Shown: positions 25,001-37,000 of the stretch, piece after piece
Position numbering within the stretch: position 1 is the first letter of the stretch
How the letters are laid out: each line of letters begins with the position of its first letter
From: Asterias amurensis
Lineage: Eukaryota; Echinodermata; Asteroidea; Forcipulatida; Asteriidae
Assembly: GCF_032118995.1 (NCBI RefSeq)
Contig: NC_092659.1
Coordinates: 16,238,177 to 16,302,176 of the forward strand
Direction: 5' to 3'
DNA length: 64,000 nucleotides
Translations under genes and position numbers: made by a program
Notes under the pieces: generated by a model
Told to the model about the DNA's origin: nothing
What the model saw: the letters and a program-made list of their open reading frames with translations, nothing else
Database searches by the model: none

Positions 25001-28000
25001 TGTGATGTCTAAATTCTATCGCATTCGCGTTTATAGCAGAAAGTGTGAACCGTGTTTAAAGCAAACGTAGCTCAAGCCTGGAATTTTGTTTCTTTTGAGA
25101 GGGCGAGGCTAATTTAATTGTTTTCAAAGGGCATTTCCACTGAAAAACCTTTGAGTCAATGGGACCTTTTTAAAGGAGAACCAAGACCAGGGGCAACAAA
25201 GGCCGTGTAATAGACCGATCCATTACGCCCCGCCTCCTTACCGGTTGACCAATCACAGCCGCGAAACCCGATCACCATTAGTGCAAAGATCACCATACGG
25301 TTCAAATGGTGATCAGATTTCGCAGTTGTGATTGGTCAATGATAATTGGGCCTGGCTTAATGGATCGGTGTATTGCAGGCCTGGTAGCCGTAGCTGAATA
25401 TGGCAATTTGGGTACTGCATATCTTTCTACCATACTTTACGTGAGGGCTTTATAAAACTGCTGGCATTCAACTTGCAAAGTATAACAAATTTTTGCTTGT
25501 GAAAACAGGTTACCATCCAAACTTTAAGGGACTTGTCATTGTAACTGGTCCCTTGCTTTTAAGCAGAGCATACTGTTTTATCTTGAAATTTTGCCCCTCA
25601 AATTGACATGCCGTGTTAGTTGACGGCGTATGTCTGGATCTTTATATTCTACTTTTAAACATCTTTTTAACCATATGCATTTCATAACAAACGGTTACAA
25701 ACACTTTTCATAGACCAACTCGCCCGATCCAAGGCAACGTGTTCCTTTAAATTGTCTTGGCAAAATCAATGTTGATGTTTGAGAATGTTCCAAAAAGTTA
25801 TTTTGTTTGGCAAAATTTGTTGTTATTTTTAGGGCGATTTAGGAGCTATTGATGAGAAGTATGACGTAGCCATATCCACAGCATGTGGCGCCTTGGATAA
25901 CATCGTGGTCGACAACATCGAGACGGCAGAGAAATGTGTCAAGTTCCTTCGTGATAACAACGTTGGTGTTGCGACATTTATAGCTATGGACAAGGTACGT
26001 GCAAGCATGTGGAAGTGTCCTGGTCGAGCCGTTAAGAGCACTGAATTCAAACTCTGGTGTTTCTGGTCATCAGAGTGTGGGTTGGAATCCCCAGCCGTGA
26101 CACTTGTGTCCTTAAACAAGACACTAAACCATTGCTTTGTGTAGGATGGGACGTAAAGCCACTGGTTCCATGTGTTGTGTTACGAAAAGAGAAGGGGTTG
26201 CCCTGGTGTTCCTGGCTGTGGCTGCTGTATGCGCCGTAGCACCTTGTAAACCCTTATAAGGTGCTACATAATTGGGTCTCAGAATTCACCTATCTTTCTG
26301 AAAGTTTGTATATACTCAGCACCTTGAGTACCTTGTTTGGTAGATACGTGCGCTTTATTATAAGACTTCGATGTTATATTATTAAGCATAGAGTTAGCCA
26401 GAGGGGTGTATGTGTCCTTTGAACACCCTGTTTTAAATTTGGACACCCTGTTTCATCTGTCATTTACCTGTATTGTAAGTGAACAATTTGGACACCAAGT
26501 TTTAAAATTTCCAGCAAATTTTTACACCTTTTTACAAAATCCTGGCTAAAACCTTGCATGCAAGACCCCTGTGTGATTTTAAGGATTTTTCCTAATTTCA
26601 GAATTCTCTCACAATGTCTTCTTGGAAGCCTTAAGATTGTCTTGAAAGGAGTAATTCACACTCCAAAAGGAGAAAGAACTAGTCCACATTGTGTCCAAAC
26701 CTGTTGCACTTATGTTGAACTTATTATTTATTATAATAATCTCTTTTATTTGACAACTTGACTAATTATTTTTTCAGATGGTTGAGCGTGCCAGGAATGC
26801 ACAAGCAAAATTTAATTCGTAAGTTTTATTTTCTACATTTTCATTATTTTCTACATTTTGTTTGTTTTTTTGTTTTTTACCAGCAAGCTTTGCCAGCTAG
26901 ACAATTTTGACATAAACTTTAGTTCTTTGTACATGTATATCTTTGTTGAATACAGGTACATGTATATCTTTGTTGAATACACCTTCTTTGTACATATTAC
27001 TTGTAGACATGTACATTTTGCATAGACCTTCTCGCAAATACACATTGCGCAAGCTAACTGGAAGGTGAATGCTGGTCTCGCTATTGATAGCTAGCTAGAC
27101 CAGCATGCACCTCATTCCAAGCCTAACCCGTGCGTACTGACCATTTGCGAAAAGATCTATGATGGAAATAAATGACGAGCTTAATCAAGTTGAATTGAAT
27201 ACCACACTCCTTGTTGCAAAAAATCTACCAATCAGAATTGAGGATTCAAGTGTGCTTGAAATAATATAAACTTACAACTAATTATCAACTATTTTGTTTT
27301 CCCTACTCAGTCCGGAGAACGTCCCTCGTCTGTACGACTTGGTCCGTATGAAAGACGCTAAGTATGCCGGTTCCTTCTACTACGCCTTGGGGAACACCCT
27401 CGTCGCTAAGGACCTCGATCAAGCCACCAGGATCGGTCTCCAGGGAAGCAAACGCCATCGTGTAGTTACTCTAAACGGACAGCTCATCGAGGCTACAGGT
27501 AAAACTAAGGCCAAGTTGGCGTGGCTTGTCGTGGCGGAGCAGATAAGAACACCGCACTCAAGCTCCGTGTTTCTGATCACCAGAGTGTGTGTTTGAATCC
27601 TGATCGTGACGCCTATGTCCTTATACAAGACACTTAACCATTATTGCTTCATCCTTGAGGTGGGATGTAAAGCCGTCTGTTGGTCCTGTCTGCTAGGAGA
27701 TGATGGGGTTCGCCCCGGTGTTCCTGGTTTGATTGGCTGCATATTGCGCCACCTAACAAACCATTACATGGTGCTATGTAAAAGAATAGGTTTCACACTT
27801 CTACACGTAGCTCCACATACCACGTAGGAAAATACTGGAAGCGCATAGGGACCTCACAGTGATATGCGCTATATCAGAATGGCTATATATTGATAGGTTG
27901 CATCCGCTTAAATGTCTCAATTCTCTTGGATGTTTGGCGTTGTAGTTATATATTTTTTGCCATATACAATTTTGTAGAGTATGATTAGCCGCCCCAAAAA

Positions 28001-31000
28001 TTTCTATAAGTTTTTAAAACTCCCTATCCCATTCCTTCTTAAGGAACAATGAGCGGAGGTGGTAAGCAAGTCTCCAAGGGGAGAATGGGTTGCGCTGTCG
28101 TCGTCGACGTCACCCCTCAACAGTTGAAGGCCATGGAGCGAGAGCTGGAGACGAAGCGTACCGGCACCGCCGAGCATCGCGAGAGACTCCGTGAGCTGGA
28201 ACAAAGCACCCATGAGTTGGAGAAACAGCTGAATGAGACCAAGCTGACCCTGAAGAAACATCATATGGATATTAAGGTAATAATAATATTTATCTTCAAG
28301 TACACGCTAATCCACGCTAATTGTGAGTGTCAATCCTCCAATCAGATTCGCAGAATGGAGTGGTGATAAAAACCTGTATTGCACGGCTAATATCACTACC
28401 ATGCGTATTGTGTGTTCTGTCACGCGCCAAGTTTCCTTGAAGATAAATACGTTATCACACACAGGCTCGTGGTTTCTTCGTCCCATTTACAACGAGGCCG
28501 AAGGCCGAGTTGGATATGGGACGCAGACGCGCTATATTTTCCATATTTCCACGAAAATATGTATTTCCGTATTAACTTCCAGTACACGCTAATCCAACAA
28601 TCAGATGCTCGAAGTGGAGGGTGGTATAAAAACCTATATACTACTTCCAGTTTTTTTGTATTGCACAGTGCGTATTGTGAGTGTCAATGCGTCACGCTCC
28701 TGGACGGACAGTGCAAATTTACATTCTAAACTTTGTGGGCGTGCATGCTGTTTGTCGCGAAATAATGTTCTGTGCGTTGCACGTGAGACTGGAAGATAAA
28801 TTCGCTATAACACGAACGCTCGTGGTTGTAACAGGACTCAAACCCACACTCTGCTGACTAAAACACCAGAGCTCTAGTCCACTGACTTGACCCCTCGGCC
28901 AAAACACGCCAGGCAATGGACTGCCAGATTGGACTGGATTCCTCAAATGAAAATCCCAAGACCTCACATTCTTTAATTTGTTCACTCAGAAAACAAAAAT
29001 TCCCTGCTTCTCTTCTCATAGATCAAAAACAGTTCTTCTTTTCACCTTTTTTGTCTGTTTCTTCTTCCTTTCTCGTAGGCAAAATCCGAGCAAGAAGTTT
29101 CTCTTCGGGAGCAGATCAAAGAACTCGAGATTGAGTTCCGTGACTCGGGCAAGAACATCGACATGGCTGCTCTTGAGAAAAATGCAGCAAAGTTCACAAA
29201 AGGTAGGTTCAGTGTTGTCTAAAAAAATCCAGCTGCCAGCAATTTCACCGGCTACTGGGTCCTGGTTACTTTGACTATTCCGGCTACTTATATTTGTTCA
29301 CCTGCAGACAAACCTGCTGAGTAGGCTAATTCATAAACCCAAAGATTCCCAGAGAATTCAGTCTGGTAAAGAAAATGTTTGCAAAAATATGCATTTTATA
29401 ACAAACGGTTACAAACGCTTTTTATAGACCAACTCCGCCAAGGCAACGTGTTCCTTTAAAGCCAGTGGACACTATTGGTAATTATTCAAAATAACTATCA
29501 GCATAAAACCTTTCTTGGTTACCAGTTATAGGGAGAGGTTGATAGTATAAAACAGCGTGAGAAACAGCTCCCTCTGAAGTGACATAGTTTTCGAGAAAGA
29601 AGTAATTTTCCACGAATTTGATTTCGAGACCTCAAGTTTAGAATTTGACGTCTCAAAATCAAGCATCTAAAAGCACACAACTTCGTGTGACAAGGGTGTT
29701 TTTTTCTTTCATAGTTATATTGCATCTCCGGCGACCAATCGAGCTCAAATTTTCACAGGTTTATTATTTTATGCATATGTTGAAATACACCAATTGAGAA
29801 GACTGGTCTTTGACAAGTACCACTAGTGTCCACTGTCTTTAAGGCTACCCATTCCTCATCGCACCAGACATTCTTGTAATCTAACCTGTGATTTCCTTTC
29901 AATGGTAGAGTACAACAAGGTGGCGGAAGCGGCTGCCAAGGTCGAAGCAGAGGTCAAAGCGCTACATGATAAGATTATGGAGATTGGTAGCAGTAAGATG
30001 AAGGTACAGCAGGCTAGGCTGGACAAGGTCACTAAGGAGATTGACGAGACGACCACAGCAATCAACAAGGCCAAAGTAGCCATCAAGAATGCAAAAAGGT
30101 TAGCTGAACTTAATTCGCCAATAAACCACTTCAACTCAACGCAAATCAAAACTCACATTTATTTCCAAACAGTAAGTTGGGGAGGTAGTGCTTTCTGCTC
30201 TACCAGCCAGGCTTCTGATGGATGATACCCAAGCCTATATCCGTATGGACTGTAAAGGGGGGTAGCCCCAACGGCAACTTGAGTCGCCCAAGATAACCAA
30301 AAGATGAGAACAAAACTCAAGCCTCAGCACAAAGGCCATTTGTTAAGAAGTTGTACTTTTCTTTATTCTAAACCTCTATACATGGTGGCATGGTTGGCTT
30401 GTGCGTAAAGCGCCTGCCTCTCACCAAGGTGACCCCGGTTTGATTCCCAGCCAGGGCCATATGTGAGTTGAGTTGTGCGTTGGTTCTCTGCTGTGCTACA
30501 AGGGTTTTCCAGACCATCCGGTTTTCCTCCCTCAGAAAAAATGAAACACTTTTGATCTTGGCTGTACTCTGTTGTCATAATGGGTTGATGTGGCTGGCAG
30601 CTAAAGGTAGCCGCGTCCTTTGCAATTCAGCTCTTAGCTGCGAGTAAGGATGATTAGCCCCCCAAATTCAAATAATTATTTTATACCCAAGCTTGCCATC
30701 ATTGGAAGAGAAAGATCAGATCTTTCCAACGACGGTATTTCTATTATGCAATAACTTCAAGTTGGAGTGGAAAGACTCGAAATGCCAAACACCTACAGAG
30801 CACCATATGGTTGTGTTTGGGTTTACAGAACACACTAGGGAAGCAAAGACCAAGAACTTCAGGACATTTATTGACGGATTTCAATGTGTTTTGAATTAAA
30901 TGAAAGGAAGTTCAATAAGTAAAAGGATTGTTCTTACTGATTATGCTTTAAAGTGAAATCTTCAAGATAATAATAGGGTGCTTGTAAAATTGAACTCAAG

Positions 31001-34000
31001 TTATTCTCATGTGTGAGAATTTCTGCATCATGCTTGAGTTAAGACTGAGTTTTGTCGACTGTTGTTTCTTCAGGAATATCAAACGAGGGCAAGAAAGTGT
31101 TGAGAACATGGAAAAGGAAGAGAAGGAGAACTCCGAAGCTGTGAAGAAGATCGAGGTGGAATTCAAACGTCTAGAAGATGATGCCACCAGCGTAAGTTAC
31201 TTCCGAGGAATCCATCTCGCAGAAAATAAAACTCCTAACGACAAAGTTTAATACATGTTTAGAATTTGTATAGCTTTTGTAGATCAAGTGTTTTGCGATG
31301 ACATGAATCCCTACTCACTGTGAATGAAGATGCATGTGTTATAATTTACCTGTTGAAGTGTCAGCTTCATTAGTCGTCAAGTTTTTGAGAAAACAAGTGA
31401 ACATCCCAGAGCAATGTTGTAAGGAGAGTTCATGTAAATCCATTATGCATGCTAAAATGTTCATCTCACTGAGGCAAAAGTTACTTTTGTTTAACTCAAT
31501 TTTGAAAAACTACAGCACCTCCGCAAGATATATTCAATAAATAAATAAACAGTTTTATCAGTTAAGGCTTAGAATGATTGTCAGACATTTCGTTCCTCCG
31601 AATTTGTATTTTTTCTTTTTTTTATTCATTGGATCTTAAATTTTGATTATGTTTGTTCTGTTCAGGTTTTGGAGGCTTTCCGAGAGGCCGAGATGCAAAT
31701 GAAGGATATGGAAGGACAACTGGAACAAAGCAAGGGTAAGTGGATGTCCGTCCAAGCTTATTATTTTGTATTAGCTGTGGCCGCACGATTAACCGAGTAG
31801 TTGAAAAATGTTAGTCATAATAATAATAATAATAACCCGTTTTTATATATCACTTTTCACACCTGGAGGGCGTCCCAAAGCGCTTCACATTAATACCCCT
31901 GGTCACTGGGCCTTAAATCACTCCTTAAACCATCTCAGCTCCCTGGTGGGGAGTATACAGCCTTGTACAACATTAATATGCGCTACTCGGCTAAATCAAT
32001 CACAAGAACCATCTCTGCCCTCACAGGTACCCATTTACCCCTGGGTGGAGAGAAGCAATTATAGTTAAGTGTCTTGCTCAGGGACACAAGTGTCACGACC
32101 GGGATTCGAACCCACACTCTGCTGAACAGAAACACCAGAGCTTGAGTTCGGTGTTCTTATCCACTCGGCCACGACACCCTACAGTCATGGTGCGACTCAG
32201 CAATCAATAGTCGCGACTTTGGCACTAGTCGCCCAGGCTCAATTGGATGGTCACACTCGGAGAGGGTTATTATCTTAATTGTATTGAACGATGTTAAAAT
32301 GTCATGCCTGATACTTCACGGAGGTGATTGCCTCCATGCCCCCTGGTCATTGCCTTTGAAATACTCGAGTAGAAACTTACAATTTCCTCATAGGGTGCCC
32401 TTTACCAAATTGAAAATGCCTTGGTGCCCTTGCCCTTTCAAAAACGAAGCATACACAGGCCTGCATTTGTATGTCATGACTCGGGGAGGGTTGACCGTGC
32501 ACTTTGAATGGCTGGACTGTGAGAGGGTTAATGTCTTACTTGTATCAGGCCTCAAATTTCCCGGCGGCCACGACGGCCATGGCCGCCGGTGCCCTTCTAA
32601 CTGGCCGTGGTGCCCCGAGAAAATTTGATGTTTTCGCGGCCACGTTCCCTTTTTGAGATCAAAATTTACGTTTTGATACCGTCCGTCTGTGTGCACATAA
32701 TATCAAACACTTACATTCTATGTTAATACACGCACAGAGCGCAGTTGGTTGAATGCTCATCACACGGAATTGAAACGGACGGCAGCATGCAGTGCATGTG
32801 TGTGCACGATGCAGAACGAACGACAGACGTGCATCCATACACATTGTGTACTCGAAGTTTATACACGGGCCGGATGTACTTGCAACGACCATTTGAGAAC
32901 AATCGCACTGGTACTCATCTTGCAACACGCGTACCCACGCATGGTTGTCCATGATGGGTACCAGCTAATCACAATTTCGGTTTCATTCGAGGTTGGGCGT
33001 TCGCCTATTCCACTGGTATTGTGCTTGTTCACTGGTACTCGTACATGTTTGTGCACGTGGGCCATGTTACGTAAATCACGCATCATGTACATGTACATGA
33101 AAGGTACATGTACATGTATGTCCGTTGAATAAATCTCCGCTCTACATTATTTACGTCCGGCCATCGCAACAAAAACTCCGCTGCACACAGTTAAGGGACA
33201 GTTCATTGTTTACGTCTGGCCATCGCAACAAAAAATTGATGCATACTTTTACTTCCCATTAATCAATAAAATTAAATACATTTAAAACAACTTGTAGTTT
33301 TTGGTTAAAGGAAAGCAAAAGTAATGAAATGGTTGATTAAAATAGCCTTCATGGACCTTAACAGAAATTGTTTCATGATCTTTATTTTTTATGGCCTTGA
33401 TGCCCTTTTTTAAATTTTAAGTTGGCCTTGGTGCCCTACCTCATGGCCTTGGTGCCCTTTCAAAATTTGACAAATTCAAGGCCAAAGTGGCCTTGCCCTA
33501 AAAATCGGGAAATTTGAGGCCTGTTGTATTGATCAATGTTTTTGTAAACCATCTTGACAGTGGAGTTATCTAAGCTCCAGCAGTAGGAAGCAGAGATCAA
33601 GAGTAAACAGGTGGAGGTCAAACCGTGACCTTTGAATGGTCATACTGTGAGAGGGTTAATGTTTTCCTTGTATTGAATGATAATTTGTTGTTCCTTTTTG
33701 ACAGTGGAGTTATCCAAGCTCCAGCAGCAGGAAGCGGAAATTAAGAGCAAACAGGTGGAGGTCAAACATGAGCTGGAGAAGTGGGAGAATCTGGTGAAAG
33801 AGAACCAACAGAAAGGCAAACACTGGAAGAAAGAGGTGAGGAGAAACATCAGGGCTCGATTTCACAAAGACTTAGGACTAGTCTTACGAGATTTCAATTC
33901 AATTCAAAATTGGGTTAATTTTCATATAAAAATACAACACCAAATAAAAAGTCAAAGACTAATGGCATTTGGTTAACAATAAAATTTCCTCAAAAATATA

Positions 34001-37000
34001 TAGGTATAAGTTTATATGTTAAATACAAGATTAAAAATATTACTTGAGTTAAACAGACAAACAGGAATTGGGAAACAGCTCTAACAGGGGGGGGGGGGAA
34101 TTTAGTGACACAAAATTAAAAACCTAACCAAAGCAAATTTAAAAACAAAACAGCTACATTCTGGAGGCAAGGGAGATTTGGACACAACAGGAGCACATAG
34201 GAAATGAATGGGAGCTTTGAGATAGGAACAACTTGAGGCTATTCCTCAAATGGGACCAGTAACTTGTCCTAACTCGACATAAGACTAGTCTTAACTCATC
34301 GTGAAATCCACCCCTTTGCGCGAAGCTAACACAAGACATTGGTCAAAGTTGCAAGAAAATGGTGAAAGAAAAAAGTCATTGTTATACAAATTTGTGGGCT
34401 TTCAGGTAGAACTAAGAGGCTTCAGCTGAAGTCTTTTTTTAATATTTTAGTGAGAAAGTACCACTTTCTCAAAAACTACTCTACTTCAGAGGCAGTCATT
34501 TCTCACAATGTTCTAAACTATCAACAGCTCTTTGTTGCTCGTTTAATACCAAGTAGGTTTTTGCACATGTACACAGCCCTTAAATGTTCACATTTATTTT
34601 CTTGCAGCTTGGTAAGTTGGAGCTGCACATCATCGATCGAGACAATCCCGAAACCCTGGAGGAATTGACTGAGGAGCAGCTAGCCAATGTGGACTCTGAA
34701 GAAGTACAGTATGAGATCACAGTGTGTGAAGAACAACTTGGAAAGATGAACCCAAACCTGGCCGCTATACAACAGTTCAAGAAAAAGGTAAAACTGGATA
34801 TACAACAGAGTTGTGAACAACCTCGTTCACAGGGGTGACTGATCTCGCCTGTCTATTTTTATTTATTTTTTTCCCCAGCACGTGCTGCTCACTCCTTACC
34901 CCTGTAGTGGTTGACTAAAATGTGCCAGTATATTGCAACTTTTAATTGGGCAAAGCATGTAGCCGATCCACAAATCAGGGCATAAAGTCATAGCAACTGA
35001 CCCCCTCTCATTCTTCTTTGGTCTAGGAAGTGTCTAACTACAGGGTGACTATTGTAGTTGCTTTTTTTTAGTCGCATCAAAATACTTGCATTTTGACATG
35101 CACATAATAAGCATCCTACAATCATCGTACAAGCTTTTAACCTCTAGAGAGCTCAAAAGTAGTCACTTTTGGGAGCCAGTCAGCATTGTTTGTCAGTACA
35201 TCCCTACCAGGGGTTAGTGATGAGCGGTATTACATGCCTTGAGCGACGCTCTTGAAGGGACACATCAATTTCCCATTGTGGGTTTTACTTTATAGTTTCC
35301 TGGTAGCGAGCCTCATGTTTTAGAGGTACTTATCCCCATGGTTTATTCCTCGCAGGAAGAGACGTACCTCGCGAGGGTAGGTGAATACGACAAGCTGACT
35401 GAGACGCGCAACAGCCAGCGCCGTTCCCTGGAGGACATGCGCAAACAGCGTCTGGATATGTTCATGAAAGGCTTCGGTTCCATCAACGACTACTTGAAGG
35501 AGATGTACCAGATGATTACGCTCGGCGGAGACGCAGAGTTGGAGCTTGTCGACAGCTTGGATCCATTCTCAGAAGGAATCGTCTTCAGGTAGATGTTTTT
35601 TTCTTATCAGCTTTCTGAAACCCTCGCCTTAAAATTTTGTTTTATTATTTAATCTCTGAACAGGAAGAAGTAAGTTGCACAGGTTTTAGTGGCGATAATG
35701 AATACAAAAACGATCCTGACTTAAAAAGAACACATTCTATTGGTCGAGTTGCTCCACGTAGAATACGCCCATGCTCATTCAACCAGTAGAATGCGTTCTC
35801 TTTGCGTCTTGATCGATACCAACTTCGTTGTTGCTGCAGAGTGACTCGGCCTTAAGCCCTGCCCAACGCATCCCATTAACGCCTCCCTCTCCTTTATTGT
35901 TTTTTTCTAGTGTTCGTCCGCCCAAGAAGAGCTGGAAGAATATTTGTAATTTGTCCGGCGGAGAGAAGACTCTGAGTTCATTGTCTCTAGTCTTTGCCCT
36001 GCATCAGTTCAAACCGAACCCCCTCTATGTGATGGACGAGATTGATGCTGCACTGGACTTCAAGAATGTCTCCATCGTCGGGCATTACATCAAAGTAAGG
36101 GACCCTCCACCAATTTCAATTAATGATAATCAGCTTTTATTTAGCACTTCATACACCAAAAGGGCATCTCCACTCAAAGTGCTTCCAACATTAATACCTC
36201 TGCAGCCGATTTCACGAAACTCTAGGATTAATCCTAACTCGAGTTAGGACGAGTAACCCGTCCTAACTTAGGATGGGTTCAATGCTTCCTACAAATTTTG
36301 ATACGGAACTCAACTCGTCCTAAAGTCCTAAGATTAATCCTAAGTTAGGAAGAGTTTGGTGAAATCGACGGCAGGTCACTTGGTCATTTAGTTCATTCCT
36401 TAAACCATCACAGCTCGCTGGGGAGTATACAGCCTGTGCTGCCAAATATGTAGCGCACCAAGCTAAACCAACCACAAGAACCCTCTCTGCCCTCACAGGT
36501 ACCCATTCACCCCTAGGTTTGGGAGAAGCAATTATAGTTAAGTGTCTTGCTCAGGGACACAAGTGTCACGACCGGAACTCAAACCCACACTCTGCTGAAC
36601 AGAAACACCAGAGCTAGTGTTCGGTGCTCTTATTTGCTCGACCACGACACCCCGACACATCCCAAGAAGCCACTAATATTATTATTTTTATCAATATAAA
36701 CAGCAGCCATTAATCCAGAGGTCGTTGGTTCGAATCCCACTCTAGTCAATTCTTTGTTCAACCCCAAAAATCATTATTATTTTTATTAACTTTTCCAGGA
36801 GCGCACCAAGAATGCTCAGTTCATTGTCATCTCGCTCCGCAACAACATGTTCGAGCTCGCCGACCGACTGGTAGGCATCTACAAGACGGATAACTGCTCC
36901 AAGACGGTGTCCATCAACCCAAGGAAACTCGCTGCACAGCAACCATTGACTGAACAGCAACCGCAGCAGCAGCAACAGATGTCCCAACAGCCACTGCAAC

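Noticed and set aside
33010..33125. acatgtac repeats as a regulatory array
   Set aside because: Simple acatgtac microsatellite is scattered throughout the window and has no special position here.
32749..33132. 127-codon frame inside the 978-bp transposon
   Set aside because: Cysteine- and histidine-rich by composition, with short direct repeats and acatgtac microsatellite. No transposase motif is visible.
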